DNA of 64,000 bases from assembly GCA_014529385.2 (NCBI GenBank), contig CM043943.1, positions 154,537,092 through 154,601,091 on the forward strand, written 5' to 3'. Shown here piece by piece: positions 1 to 11,241 of the stretch. This stretch comes from Adiantum capillus-veneris (taxonomy: Eukaryota > Streptophyta > Polypodiopsida > Polypodiales > Pteridaceae). The notes under the pieces are model-generated. The model made no database searches, was not told the DNA's origin, and saw nothing but the letters and a program-made list of their open reading frames with translations. A program made the position numbers and the translations under genes. The number at the start of each line of letters is the position of its first letter. Position 1 is the first letter of the stretch.

Positions 1-1490
1 GCCCCATTGTACATATGCTGGTTTTTTCATTAGGAGAGTCTCCCACCATGGTTGTTGTAGCCCTCTCTTGAAGACGTGGCTGTAGCCCTATGGGAAGTTT
101 CAGTAACTAATAGAAGGATCTTTTTCTCGAAAACAAGAACTAGCAACTTCTTAGACCCTCGCGGGCAAATATCTTCTCCTTTGGTGTTCTTAAACTTCAT
201 GCTTAATGACAGGTGATCTGATAGACATTGTGAAGACATCACCTTCATCTCAAGTAGATATGGCAGCTAATTGGCTTGATGAGAACAATAGCATCAATCC
301 ACTCTAGAAGCCATGTCGACATACTGCAGACTAGTATAGGTGAACCTTGGTGTGCTATTCCAAGGACCCACCTACCAACACTGCCCACTTTTTGCACAAG
401 CTAATCCATTTAGATCTTTTCGATCCTGCCAATATGTTTGAAGATCCAGTTCTATCCTTTCTTCTCTCCACCGTATTTAAATCTCCCACCTGTAGCCATT
501 CCCCATCAACGTGGAAGCCTTTAAGGTGCTCCCATAGTTTTTCTCTTTCCTTCGCCAAGCAGGGACCATATATATAAATTTTTGAAATATGTTAACCTAC
601 CCACTTGATATTTAATCCTAAATCTTTCCGAGAGGGATGATTAAAAATCACCTTAGGCTCTATATCCCTGTCCACCACAAAAAGTACGCCACTATACCCA
701 TCATCACCTTCTCCGTAGAAGATCAGTTTCTTCCCCATTGCTTGCTTTCTTGGTGATGTTCCTAGATAGCCCAACAATTGATTTCTTTTCCTTTTTTGAC
801 TTCCTCCTCATAAAAGAGAGCTCTTCTTATGGGTTTCAAGACCCTTCACATTCCATGAATGCAAAATAAATTCTTCCATTAAAGGGAGAGAGAAAACGAT
901 CATCTACACCTCTAGGAACTCTTCTTCTGTGCCATATTTCTTGTTGCCCTCCTTCATAAGACCTTTTCCATTTAACTTAGTTACCATGAGGTTTTTTGGG
1001 TTGGTCGCCTAGAGAGCCTCATAGGTTTTATCATATAGAAAGGGAGTTTTGGGTATGTCAGGTGGGTCTTCTTTCATCCACCTAGATTCTCGTGCCTGTG
1101 ATTTAAAATGCTTGCATGAGATGTTAGGGATTTTCCACCATCCTTCATCATTTTTTCTAAACATGAGTGTCAGAACAATCTTCTAAACCACTCAAGATGT
1201 CATTTTTTTCCTGGGTGATTGATGCGAATCGGTATCCGAAGGTGGCCTTTTTAGTGCTTTGATGGGCTTTGAATGGCTTCCCTAATTCTCTAGGGTTCCC
1301 TTGCTCGTATTATGCTACCCGTTCTCTCTTATCTTTTCCTTTATTTGGTGATGGAGTTTATGTTTCAATGTCCATCTAGAGTGTGGGAGGTACATCTTTA
1401 TCACTTGAAGCTAGGTCGGGTCCCATGGCTGATGCAACTGTGCATGTCCTAGCAAAGTGCCCAAACTTGTTACACTTAACGCATGCACAC
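1..1490 (-). pseudogene. Non-LTR retrotransposon (LINE) fragment: ORF1 zinc knuckle and ORF2 endonuclease
   Basis: Reading the minus strand, a CCHC zinc knuckle (C-x2-C-x4-H-x4-C, about 1446-1487) of the kind found in LINE ORF1 or gag comes first. At about 878-825 an ILHSWNVKGL stretch follows, matching the start of an APE-type endonuclease. At about 558-355 a GEWLQVGDLNTVE block matches the family's W-x-GDFN motif, followed by a DRTGS stretch. At about 235-190 an LSDHLSLS block matches the endonuclease SDH motif. The order and strand fit a plant L1-type LINE. Stops and frameshifts break it throughout, and the reverse transcriptase would lie off the left edge. Its upstream end stops where an LTR remnant begins. 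The zinc knuckle could belong to another gag, but the endonuclease assignment is fairly safe. Confidence 0.6.
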
Positions 1491-1495
1491 AAAAA

Positions 1496-1840
1496 TGTAA
1501 TGGAAATGGACTATGAACCTTGAGAATAACAGAATTAAGAAAACTGTAGTGAGCCCCCTCCTTGTAGGGATTTGGGTTGACCTTCAAGCACAAGCCTAGC
1601 TTTAAGCATGCACCTTAGTTATCAAGCATCTCATGCACTTTAATAATCAAGAACCTCAAGCATAGGCCTAGCTTAACCTAAGTTCTAAGGACTTTTACAC
1701 TAACCTTTGGATGTCTTTAATGAAGCTAACCATAAGGTCTTTCAAGCTCCATTAGCTAGAATTTCTCTTTGACAGACCATCACCCATTTGGACCCATTGA
1801 CTTTGGTCTCGTGCTGAGATAGATTTATAAGCACATGTTT
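1496..1840 (-). repeat. Internally deleted LTR remnant of the element A family
   Basis: The first 65 bases, beginning TGTAATGGAAATGG, are almost identical to the LTR edge at 10323. They then jump to sequence resembling the far end of the related LTR at about 46200-46580 (CTCCTTGTAGGGATT, AAGGACTTTTACAC, AATGAAGCTAACC). This is therefore an LTR with most of its middle deleted. Strand is set by the homologous LTRs of minus-strand elements. The right edge is approximate and no target duplication was found. Confidence 0.6.
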
Positions 1841-2451
1841 ATATTCTAACTCTTTTTCCCATTTGTTCTCCCACATTAAATGATTAGTTCAATATGAGAA
1901 AATCATTTGGGTTAGTTAGATATTAGTTAAAAAAAATTATTACTAGAATTTTGAAAATAAGCCCTCTTTGGACTCTCCACAACGATAGAAATCAAAGGGT
2001 TCAAGGAGAGATATGGTGTCATAAGTGCATGGTAGGAATCTCATCGAGGTTTATTCCTTAAAGATATCTTTTACTTTATCATGTCTTCTCATGTACAATC
2101 TTACCAAACAAAAACAAATTTACACTTTAAATGACTACATATCTTATTTAACTTATCAAACAATCTCAAAATATGGTAGACCTAGAGTGCTCTTACACAT
2201 CAACAAACACAAAAGTCTAAATTTCTTCTCATTGACTTTGATACACATACATTCATGAACAACTTCCAAGGGGTAGTGCGGTCATAGTCCCTGCATCCAT
2301 TCTATGACATGTATGCTCATGGAGTGACCTATTGCATAAAAATATCTTTGGTGGGGGTGCCCTCATGTTAGGAAAGGGTGTGTTGCTGATGGAAAGCTAT
2401 TGTATTGTCCTACTAGGGATCTCTCCATGTTAGCATAATGATTCTTGGTGT
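1841..2451. other. Unassigned AT-rich DNA
   Basis: No convincing gene, repeat edge or domain was seen here. The short open frames lack recognisable motifs. Confidence 0.4.
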
Positions 2452-2461
2452 AGTGGGAGCC

Positions 2462-2676
2462 CGGGGCGGTCACTTTTTAGAATGTGTATGATATCACGTG
2501 AGTAACCGGAGAGGATTATTAAAAGACCAAAATGTATAAAAATGTATACATACAGAGGGGGGTGGGGGTTTTTTAAATAGGCTCACAGTGTAAGTATAGT
2601 ATGTATATTGGGGTATTATTAATTACCTCTTGAACGCACGTGATATAGGGGTCTTTTGATAAGTGACTGCCCCGGG
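2462..2676. mobile_element. MITE with 10-bp target duplication (Mutator-like)
   Basis: The 215-bp insertion is flanked by the perfect direct repeat AGTGGGAGCC (2452-2461 and 2677-2686). Its ends are inverted: CGGGGCGGTCACTT on the left matches CGGGGCAGTCACTT read inward from the right, with one mismatch. There is no coding capacity. A 9-10 bp duplication points to mobilisation by a Mutator-like transposase. The interior shares a CACGTGCGTT/AACGCACGTG block, a nearby CCCCTATAT and a GGGGTATTA stretch with the insertion at 7255-7501, in the opposite orientation, so the two are one family. Confidence 0.8.
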
Positions 2677-2686
2677 AGTGGGAGCC

Positions 2687-3162
2687 ACATTGCTTGAGGA
2701 GAGCTTTGCGCCACCGTAAAAGATTTATGTTATTCCAGTTCCTTGAGCCATTGTTGCAAACACCACCACTCAACTAGCATAGAAAGAGGTCACCTTGTAC
2801 CATGACGTGCTAGAGACCTGTTCTTCAAACAAAAACTGTATGAATTCAACATTTGCAAGATATATAGTAAAGATACTTGTTAAGTATATGCTATACAAAT
2901 TTGCAAGTATTTCCATCCAACTGGGAATAGACAATCCTAAAATATAAATTATGATGAGATTATCCACCTCTAATAAGCATGGATTTGAAGCACCTACCTG
3001 CAAGATGTAACAAAGAAGGTTGTTTTAGAGGAAAAGTGGTGACACTTAACCTCTCCAACCTTTGACCTTTCACTATTTAATACTCATCAAGTTTTAGCAC
3101 AAAAGCAACCTTTGTGCCAAGCACTACAAAACAAGTAGAGGCAAGACCTTAGATCTTAGAGT
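2687..3162. other. Unassigned DNA
   Basis: No supported feature. Short frames on the minus strand have no recognisable domain and resemble chance ORFs in AT-rich sequence. Confidence 0.4.
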
Positions 3163-3435
3163 CTATGAAAAGAAGAACACAACCAAAAGTAAGAAGTATA
3201 CCGTTCCCTTGTACCAAAGGGTGTTTATTTGAAATATATGATGGTGTTGGCAAGAATTCATAAGGTTAACATACTTTCCTTGCGTTTGTTGCTGGAGAGT
3301 TTCAACCTCCCTCTCCAAAGAGGCAATACTTTCTTGTAATTTCACTGTTTTGAGTTGGGGAGCTTGACATTTGTGCATCCACGAATGTAAAAGAGCACCT
3401 GCACCCATACACAACCTCTTGCAATAGCCTAACAA
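3163..3435 (-). CDS. Possible coiled-coil exon or gene fragment
   Basis: A 90-residue minus-strand frame contains a heptad-rich stretch (LKTVKLQESIASLEREVE followed by TLQQQ) at residues 28-52. After that the sequence turns AT-rich and non-protein-like, with a GTATGTTAAC that could be a splice donor at the end of the coiled coil. This could be an exon relic of a plant leucine-zipper or coiled-coil protein. No neighbouring exon was identified and no family can be named. It could equally be a chance frame. Confidence 0.2.
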   Translation of the reverse strand: MLGYCKRLCMGAGALLHSWMHKCQAPQLKTVKLQESIASLEREVETLQQQTQGKYVNLMNSCQHHHIFQINTLWYKGTVYFLLLVVFFFS

Positions 3436-3723
3436 GCCTGCTTCTCCCCTCCCAAGATATTAAAGAACTGTCAAAAGGCTATTAAAGGATGGATGGAAGT
3501 GGCTTATAGGATTGTTAGGGTATAAATGGCCATCCACCCAAATGTCAACATTCGTCTCACCAATGGTACGACGTTCCTGGTGTGACCTCTGCTTACCCTC
3601 ACATGCGGCCTTCGGTGCTAACGTCGTGAACAAGCAAATATTTATGCTTTTCGTGTGTAGAGTATGTAGTGGTCGAGCCACACGGTTTGTGATGTCCGTG
3701 AGCACCACGGTAGTTACTGCTGC

Positions 3724-3912
3724 GTGAGGAAGCAAAGGATGAAAAGAGAGAGGGGGGAGGGAGAGGGAGGGAGATGGGAGGAGAGAAGGGGATATGGGGA
3801 GAGAGGGAGAGAGAAGAGAGGAGGAGGAGGAGAGAAGGGGACAGGGAGGGAGAGGAGAGAACAAAGGTTTTTTTTTTTGGGGAGGGAGGGGGGGGGGGGT
3901 GGAAGATTTTGA
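3724..3912. repeat. Purine-rich low-complexity tract ending in a G run
   Basis: The plus strand is almost pure A/G (GGGAGAGGGA-type repeats) for about 150 bases, then has T9 at about 3869, and a long G run near 3888-3899. The overlapping frames rich in S/P/L or R/E/G come from base composition and are not genes. Confidence 0.8.
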
Positions 3913-4547
3913 AAAAGTGGACTTTTAGTCCTTGTAGGTAAAAAAAAAGGTCAAAAAATGATTTTTTGATATGTATATATGTTGGGTAGAGTTTTAAGTA
4001 AAAATTAAGTAAAAATGACTTTTTTGAGAAAAAATCAAATTTGAGCTCTTAGTGACCCACGTTTTTGCTGATATGGCCACACCTCTTTACTCCCTCCACT
4101 TTCAAAAAGCTAGAGAGAGAAAGTGACCTCTTAGGTCCACATCCTACATGTGTCTAAAAAAAAGGCTAGAAAAACCTACTCCACACAACATTAGCCTTAA
4201 TCCCTAAAAAATTAGGATTCCTTACAAAGCCCATGCAAAGTCCATATTTCTCCTAATGTAGTCCAAATCATACTTCCAAAGTAGAGTGACAATTTCTACT
4301 TGGTGTTTGAGAGACGGCGTCAACACAAACATGATTATAAGCATGCATACTACTTAAATTTGTGCACAATAAAAAGAGAATTAGTCTTATAAGACAAAAA
4401 CATTGATTATTTAAAAGAAACATTTACATTTTCTTACTCTAATGTAGCATTGTAAGCATTGACAAGGTTCATACTATCCTTAAGCTGTATTCCTTGCATT
4501 CATCTAGTATCTTCAAAAGGATAATTTTTGAATTTGATAAGATATAG
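3913..4547. other. Unassigned DNA with a single TIR-like end near 4258
   Basis: The stretch CTTACAAAGCCCATGCAAAGTCC then TTTCTCCTAATG (about 4215-4258) resembles the right end of the TIR elements that finish at 31710 and 44419. I could not find a matching left end, so it is probably a truncated copy. Nothing else was recognised. Confidence 0.4.
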
Positions 4548-4730
4548 TCAAATAATCTTACCATGCGGTAGCACCTCTTCTTGATCTGCGATTTCTGGGG
4601 GGTCTTCAATAATTGGGTTTATTGGTGGCTCTCCTTTGTAAGGCTTGAGTAGGCTCACATGAAAAGCATTGTAAATGAGACAATGATTGGGCAACTTGAG
4701 TTGATAAGCCATGTCATTGATTGGCTTCAA
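4548..4730 (-). pseudogene. Element A integrase C-terminal tail
   Basis: The frame contains AYQLKLPNHCLIYNAFHVSL followed by LKPYKG. This is the signature of the linker just after the integrase core in chromoviral and related Ty3/gypsy elements (AY-x-L-x-LP ... HNVFHVSLLK-x-Y). A chromodomain would normally follow, but none is visible before the frame ends after about 60 residues. Confidence 0.7.
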
Positions 4731-5265
4731 GATTTGAAAGGGACCATAGTATCTTTTTGTGAGTTTAACATAATACTTTTGATGGCCCGTAGGATTTTTG
4801 CCCGTTGTTTACCTCAATCAAGCCTTAGGAAACTTGAGTAAGACCCAATAATTTTCTTTGAATGTTAAGGCCCTTCAGTGCTTATCAACAACAGATTTTT
4901 GCCATTGTTGAGAGATGGATATAGCCTCCTTAATCTTTTGGAAATATTCTTGAGGTCACGGCTATACTCATAGCACAAAGATCTTTCCATGTACTTTAAG
5001 TAGCAAGGGACTTTTAGGTCTTCCCTCTATGATCTCAAAAAGTGCCTTTCCCATAGTAATATGGATAGTATTATTGTAGGCATGCTCTACAAGGGGTAAG
5101 TACTTCTCCCATTGTGAGCGTCGATCTACTTTTGTAACATAAATCTTTAGTAGATCGAGAATTGTAAGATTGCTATCTCACTTTGACCATCTGTTTGTGG
5201 GTGATAGGCCAAAGAGAAATTCGATCTTGTACCTAGATTTTCCTTAGATTTTCAAAGAGACCTTT

Positions 5266-5862
5266 CTAGAAATTACTGGTCATTTTAGGATCTCTATCTG
5301 ACACGATGGATGTTGGAAATCCATGGTGTTTGAAAATTTGAGATATGAAGAGGGTTTCCATTTGGTGTGCCTCAATAGTCTTTTTGACAGGAATAAAGTG
5401 TGATTGCTTGCTAAACCTATCGACTATTGTCCGTATTCCCATATTCTCATGGATAGACTTGGGTAATCCAAAGATAAAATCCATGGATATAATCTCCCAT
5501 GGAGAATTAGGGATTGGCAATGGATGGAGTAATCCAGGTTGTTTCCCTCTATCATAGTTTGTCTTTTGGCATATCACACATTTGGATACATACTCTTGTA
5601 TGTCCACTTTCATGGTACGCCAATAGAAGTATAGTTCTACTCCTCAAAGAGTAGGTTGAATCCCATGCTTCTCCCTATGTCTCGCATAGGGAGGAACCTG
5701 GGATTCATACATGACTTTTTGACGAAGGGAGTAAGTAACACATAGCCTGTTTCCATGGAGAAGATAGCCATCCTGCAAGGTGAATGGTTCCTCTTTCTTC
5801 CATAAGGCAAGGGATGACATTATGTCTTTAAAATCAGGATCAATAGCATACTCATCTATCAT
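5266..5862 (-). pseudogene. Element A integrase (zinc-binding end and catalytic core)
   Basis: The 5266-5613 frame starts in the integrase zinc-binding region (CVICQ). It continues into the core with PLPIPNSPWEIISMDFIFGL, carrying the first catalytic Asp, then VDRFSKQSHFIP and the second Asp in IVSDRD. The catalytic Glu region lies in the frame-broken stretch below 5266. The 5644-5862 frame upstream is the RNase H to integrase linker, with YLLHGNRLCV resembling the usual D-G-x-L-x-x-x-N-R stretch. The two parts are separated by a stop or frameshift, so no full integrase is encoded. Confidence 0.8.
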
Positions 5863-6380
5863 GGAAGATAGATCATTGTGAGTTGCTACATTAGGAAGAG
5901 GATGGGATCTAGGAGGGCCTCTTTATTTGCCATGAGCTTATGGATGTGATTAACATTTTGATGAATAGGTATACACCATGTGTACACGAATGGTGGGTGT
6001 GTAAGAGATGTGTAAGAGTGGTCAAAAGATGCACTTTCCCCCTAAAAAGAAAATGGACAATTTTATGTTTTTCGGCCTTCCATAACTCCCACACATGATC
6101 TTTGATTTGAGCGGAGATCATAGATCTGCAATCTACACGTTGAGCTCTTTCCATAGATATACTACATGATATGGTTTTACCTACTAGATTTTAAATTTTA
6201 TTTTGGGGGAAAAATTTGAATTCAAATAAACTAGCCGTTTTTCCTGTTTGAATTCAAAAGCTGTCCTTTGATTACTTTCTTAATACGAAAGGTTTGACTT
6301 CCTTAAACTGCCAACAAATAAAGAGGCCCTTTTAGACCCCATTCTCTTCCTAATGTAGACAGTGCATTTATCCTCGACCA

Positions 6381-6903
6381 TCATGATAGTGCATCGTCCA
6401 CTTGATTATGCTTACTAGCAATGTGAGCAATATGAAAATTAAATTGCGAAAGAAAATTTGCCCACCTTATTTGCTTGTGGAAAAGCTTCATTTGTGTCAT
6501 GAAGTACTTGAGACTCTGGTGGTCCGTTCGCAAAATAAATGGAGTCCCCAATAGATAGTGCTTCCATGTGTCTAGGGACATGTAGAACAACTAAAAGCTC
6601 TTTTTCATATATTCCCAAAACCCGTTCATTGGCATTGAGCCTTTGGCTCTCATATGCTTTGGCATGCCCTTCTTGAAGCAAGACTACTCCAAGGCAATCA
6701 CCATAAACATCACATTGAACCTCAAATGGCTTTGAGAGATCGGGAAGCATAAGGACTGGTTGGGAGGTAAGCTTCTCTTTGAGCTTGTCAAAAGCATTTT
6801 GATCTTTAGCAGTCCATGGGTACTTAACGTTCTTCTTTGTTAAGTCATGTAATGGTCCTATTATTTGAGAGAATTCTATGAAGCGTCTATAATATGCACA
6901 CAT
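6381..6903 (-). pseudogene. Element A RT connection and RNase H
   Basis: The frame from 6903 begins CAYYRRFIEFSQIIGPLHDL, the typical end of gypsy RT. It then has WTAKDQNAFDKLKEKLTSQP and the RNase H block LPDLSKPFEVQCDVYGDCLG, in which the family's D-A-S is altered to D-V-Y. A frameshift near 6590 moves to a second frame with LGTPFILRTDHQSLKYF and ending NQVDDALS, the final RNase H motif. The altered active site and the frameshift make it inactive. Confidence 0.8.
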
Positions 6904-7813
6904 ACCAATAAAGCTTCATAGCTCATGTAGATTCCTTGGATTAGACCATGCTTTTATTACCTCCAATTTTGATGGATCCATACGGATACCATCTTGAGAG
7001 ATAATATGACCTAAGTATTGAATCTCTTGAAGGAAAAATTCACTCTTCTTTTGATTGATAAAAAGCTTGTTCTCTCTCAAAGCTTAAAAAATTACTTGGA
7101 GATGTTGCTTGTGCTCCTCTAAGGACTTGGAGTAGATGATGATATCATCAAAGAATACTCTAGTAAACTTGCGGTGCGGTCTAAAAAATTTCTCCATTGA
7201 ACAATTGAACGTGGCTGGAGCATTTGTCAAACCAAAAGGCATGACAAGATATTCTTAGGGGGCTTACCATTAAGTATCCCCCTATATAACGTGCGTTCGT
7301 GGGGTATTAAAAAAACCCCACTTTTAACATGTTTGAATGAATAAAATGACCCCTTATTTTAGGATTTTTTTTCAAAATTGAATATAAAAACCCCTTATTC
7401 AAATGTATCTCTGTTAAATTGCCTAAAATTTTTCATTTAAAAAACCCCTCCTATCAAACTCACGTTATACATTAACATGATCACATAGTGCACCCCCCGA
7501 GAAGATATTCATAAAGACCAAACATTGTACAGAACGCGGTCTTTTTGATATCTTCATTCACTATCCTTATTTGATGATAACCACTCTTAAGGTCAATCCT
7601 ACTGAAGTAGGTTGAGCCTTGTAGTTTATCAAACAGATCTTCTACCCGCAGTACAAGAAACCTGTTTTTGATAGTGATACGATTTAGTGCTCGATAGTCC
7701 ACACACATACGGTATGTACCATTTTTCTTTTGCACTAAAAGGACTCGAGAAAAAAAGGGAGGAGAGCTAGGCCTCACCATCCCCTTGTCTACCAGCTCAT
7801 GCACTTGCCTCAT
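6904..7813 (-). pseudogene. Element A reverse transcriptase, interrupted by a MITE
   Basis: The upstream part (7813-7502) shows GMVRPSSPPFFSRVLLVQKK, YRMCVDYRALN, IDLKSGYHQIRI and KTAFCTMFGLYEYL, the N-terminal RT motifs. Beyond the MITE, the minus strand resumes with the [12 protein letters not shown]-type block (about 7250-7200). The catalytic box follows as FFDDIIIYS (about 7185-7130), then QKKSEFFLQEIQYLGHIIS. A stop occurs after the catalytic block. The MITE lies between the GLYEYL and VMPFG motifs. Confidence 0.85.
7255..7501. mobile_element. MITE inserted in element A RT, 9-bp target duplication
   Basis: The 247-bp non-coding insertion is flanked by the perfect direct repeat AAGATATTC (7246-7254 and 7502-7510). 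Removing it with one repeat copy restores the expected continuous order of RT motifs. Ends are weakly inverted (G-rich left, C-rich right). It shares interior blocks with the MITE at 2462-2676 in reverse orientation. The 9-bp duplication suggests Mutator-type mobilisation. Confidence 0.85.
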
Positions 7814-7873
7814 AAGGAGGTTTATTAGGCGGTGAGCTCTAGGGTAGAAGCTCTATCATATGGTCATCATCCC

Positions 7874-9064
7874 TCATTTTGGAGGTATCTTCAGAGGGAT
7901 ATCATCAATAAATACATCTTGGATTTGACTTAGAAAATTAGACAAGTCTAATTCTTCTTGATTCCTACCACTTTGTTTTGTTAAAACATTTTCATCATTT
8001 AGAGACTCTTTGACAAAAATCATGTACGAGGAAACTGAGCTTTTCATTGACTTATCAAAAGCAGGTGAATTTACAAGTGGTATAGTAGAACCGGACTCAT
8101 TAGCATCTATACACATGCTCTTTTCCTTGGATATGGAGTAGATTCTCCTCTCAGGGAACTTCATGTTGGCAGCCATGCGGTTGAACCATGGCGTCCATAG
8201 AATAACATCCTCATGTTGGAGAGGAGAGATGAAAAAGTATTCTTTGTCGACATAGATTTGGACATGAAGAGGAGAGATGAAAAAGTCTTCTTTGTCGACA
8301 TTGCTTTGGACATGAAGCCTCAACTTCCCAATCAAGGGAGTAACGGAGGCTTGCTGTCCCTTGAAAGCTCCATCGGCAGCTACACTATCTCCCATCTCGA
8401 AAGCTTGAATGCCCATCTTAGGGGCTAACTCCATTGATATGAAGTTGTGAGTAGAGCCAGGGTCAAAAAGGATGAAGGCATCATGATCCCCCACCTTCCC
8501 CCAAGCATATGAAAGGGACGATCCTTTGCAATGAGCATCCTCTTTAGGAGCTTCGATCGTGGAAGTTCTAGGAGTCTCATTGCAGGCATTTCTTTTGGGG
8601 CAAGAATGATAGCCATGTGCTTGCTCCCCACACTTAAAGCATTTGTGATCTTTGCGAAAAGCCTCTAGCTCTTCAGGAGAGAGTTTGTTTTTACCTTTGT
8701 AAACTCCTTTCTCCTTAGTCTTGTTGCTGTTGTTGTTGTTCTTGGAATTGCCTTGGGAAGAACTTTGAGCATTGTTCTTCCCCTTTGCATCATCATTGTT
8801 TTCTGTGGGCTTGGCATTCCTTTTAGCCCCTTCTTGGAAATTCATACGAGATGCAACCATAGTGTGGTGGATGATTTTGGTGATAGAAACAAGCCGTTGG
8901 GAGTTGAAAAACTCGGCCATTTCTTCAGGTAATCCCACAATTTTTTTTTCTTTTGCTCGACGAAGGCTATCTTTTGAAAAACTGTAGCTTTGAGATGTAA
9001 ATCCCAAAACTTGTCTACATATTTGTAGATAGGCTTGTTCGAGAGCAGCTTTAAACTCCACCAT
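7874..9064 (-). pseudogene. Element A gag C-terminus, zinc knuckle and aspartic protease
   Basis: This is a 396-residue open frame. A CCHC knuckle, CFKCGEQAHGYHSCP, lies near residue 143, after an N/K-rich low-complexity linker. The retropepsin active site is AFILFDPGSTHNFIS near residue 199, with D-P-G in place of the usual D-[ST]-G. A 48-bp tandem duplication adds 16 residues inside the protease (HVQ-x-x-VDKE-x-FFISPL twice). The final part (LSQIQDVFIDDIPLKIPPK) is the linker that precedes RT in gypsy elements. Confidence 0.85.
8221..8316. repeat. 48-bp in-frame tandem duplication in element A protease
   Basis: Two adjacent copies (8221-8268, 8269-8316) start GAGGAGAGATGAAAAAGT and differ at a few positions. 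The length is a multiple of three, so the frame stays open. It probably reflects replication slippage after or shortly before the element died. Confidence 0.85.
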
Positions 9065-9919
9065 TTGGTGAGTAGTTTATCCTTGGCATCGCTTACTGGG
9101 AATTGCTTCATGCTGGAAACTCGTTGAGTTTTCCATGTCCTTGGGGCTTCACCATTCCGGTGGAGACTAGTGTACCATTGACGAGCAGATATTTGAAAGT
9201 GCATATCGACATGGTATATCTTGGAGGACTCTGTGAAGCCCTCATCTCCAAAGACTCGATCAAATTGCAGGATGAAGGCCAATACTTTGTTAGTAGCACC
9301 AAAGGTGCCATCATAGGTGAGAAAAGAGATACTCTTTACTCCCTCTTTGAACTTCTTAAGACTTTGGGACCTTCTCCAAGCAGGGTAGGATTTGTGATGT
9401 CCTCTCCTCTTATATTCTCTAGGAGAATAACCGCTACTTTTGTCGAAAGAGGAGGAAGGTGAAGAAGAAGGAGATGAGGGTGCCCTCTTTCTTGCATTTT
9501 TCTTCCTTTGTTTCCTCTCTTCCCTTTTGGAGTGACAAGGAGAAGGACTATAGGATCCTCTTGGGAGGAGTTGGGGATAGTCGAGACCGCCATCTTCGTG
9601 GAGCCACATCTTCAGAGGAATTCAAAGATTCACTTCTTTCTCGTTCATGGGAGTCCTCCTCTTCTCTTATCGGAGAGAGTCTTCTTTTGGAAGTCTCAAC
9701 AAGAGGCTTCCTAAGCTCTCTGTCTTCTTGGAGAGGAAGGCAAATCCCATAGGTATGAAGTTGTTGGGTAACTTTGTCTTGCAGAGCAGAGTTGCCCATA
9801 GCTTGTTGCAACCTAGTAACAAGATAGTTCACAAACATTGGGACATCATTAGTAGCTCCTTCACGTGCAAAATCAAAGTTGTCAATATTCATTCTACTCT
9901 CTTGATTATTGTCAGCCAT
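8842..9919 (-). pseudogene. Element A gag N-terminal region
   Basis: Frames 9919-9548 (start MADNNQESRMNI) and 9609-8842 overlap and are linked by a frameshift. The first carries an acidic and arginine-rich stretch. The second has a gag capsid-like region, FLTYDGTFGATNKVLAFILQ then ARQWYTSL, matching the F-x-G-x-x-D-P ... A-x-x-W retrotransposon gag pattern. The last frame continues into the zinc knuckle ORF below 9064. Confidence 0.75.
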
Positions 9920-10309
9920 GCTAACTAAACTTATATGTATACTACTTTGTGCTTTGGTACCCTCAAAAACCTTAGTTTCTACTCTTCTTTACCTTTGAAA
10001 ATTAGCTGTCAAGTAGCCACACCCATGGTTTAGAGACTGTTGATTGCAAAGAATAGTGGAGAGGGTCTAACATTGCTCGGTTGATTATGGTTCCTGTTGA
10101 GCTTGCTAGTAGCTCAATAATGGTTAAGCCAAAGGCAAGCCCCGAGAGACTCCATTATTAAGTCTATAGTTCCCAATGGTGTACCTCAAACTAAGTCCTT
10201 TTCAACAAAATAGATCCCTATCCCACTTAACCTATTGCAATGAACATGTCCAACCTTTCATGAACAACTTAAGGACCTCTCTTCTTAAGCAAGAAAAGAG
10301 AAACCAATA

Positions 10310-10321
10310 GCTCTGATACCA
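10310..10321 (-). promoter_or_regulatory. Primer-binding site of element A (tRNA-Met type)
   Basis: On the minus strand this reads TGGTATCAGAGC, the classic plant initiator-tRNA-Met primer-binding site. It lies one base from the LTR edge (10323, TGTAATGG on plus), which fixes element A's orientation and the LTR boundary. Confidence 0.85.
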
Positions 10322-11241
10322 ATGTAATGGAAATGGACTATGAACCTTGAGAATAACGGAATTAAGAAAATTGTAGTGAGCATTTTTATGAGAAAACTTT
10401 GACACAATAGAGGGTGAACTTGATTAGAGGTAGCAACATAACCATTATACTTAATTAACTTGGTGTGAACAATATTTTGCAAGAGAGAGAATTAGAGAAC
10501 TTGACAACAATTTAGGACCGAATTTATGTGGAGCCGGTCCCTCCTCCGAAAGACTTTTGTATTATAATTTTTTCCATAAAGAGAAACTTGGTACAATACA
10601 AGCTTTCTGTTCCTTGAGACCTTGATTGTGCAATGAAGATAGAGAGCTTCATGCACCACAATTATCCCCACAACTTAGCTAAATGAAAGCATTAACTTGT
10701 CCTCGGTCTCAGTGCGAAGACCTCAAACACCTTCGAAGGTGGAGAGAGCTAGTAGGGAATGAGGGTAGGGAAGAGGAAGAAGAAACATTCTTACAAGAAA
10801 GAAATAGTTCCTCACTTATCATCACTCTTTAGCATAACATAATAGCATAGTAATGATGATGAAGAAGATGGAAAGCTTAAGCATTGAAGCATGGCTCTTG
10901 GTTGGATTTGCATTCCATAGCCAAGAGTGTTGGTGTAGGCTCTCAACTTCTTAACAAGATTGGAGAAGGAGATAAAGTTCTCACTTAGCACTTCACACAA
11001 TGAGAATGTGTGGGAGAGAGTATACCCCTCAAGCAAGGCCCTAGCTTCTCATGGTCGATGTTAAGTATGGAGCCCGATTTACCCCTTGTAATTTTTGTGT
11101 TAAAAAGACACATTTGAAGGCCCCCATTTTATGAAGAGAAGCCATCGTGTGTGAAGAAAAATCACTCATTGGAAACTAAAATTCTCCTGCAACCATCTCT
11201 TGATCTCAAATTCTTGAGATCCAGAATCATACGAAGAAGCT

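Larger units (their letters stand above)
4548..10321 (-). mobile_element. Ty3/gypsy retrotransposon A, decayed, internal region
   Basis: The minus strand carries, in order from 9919 downward, gag, zinc knuckle, aspartic protease, reverse transcriptase, RNase H, integrase and an integrase C-terminal tail. That RT-RH-IN order is Ty3/gypsy. Many frameshifts and stops make it non-functional. A tRNA-Met-type primer-binding site and LTR edge lie just upstream (10310-10323). A MITE interrupts the RT at 7255-7501. No matching LTR was found immediately downstream of the integrase tail. The deleted LTR at 1496 belongs to the same family but is separated by unrelated DNA. Confidence 0.85.

Noticed and set aside
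3460-3912. Proline/serine-rich minus frame and glycine/arginine-rich plus frame
   Set aside because: They come from the purine-rich low-complexity tract on opposite strands.
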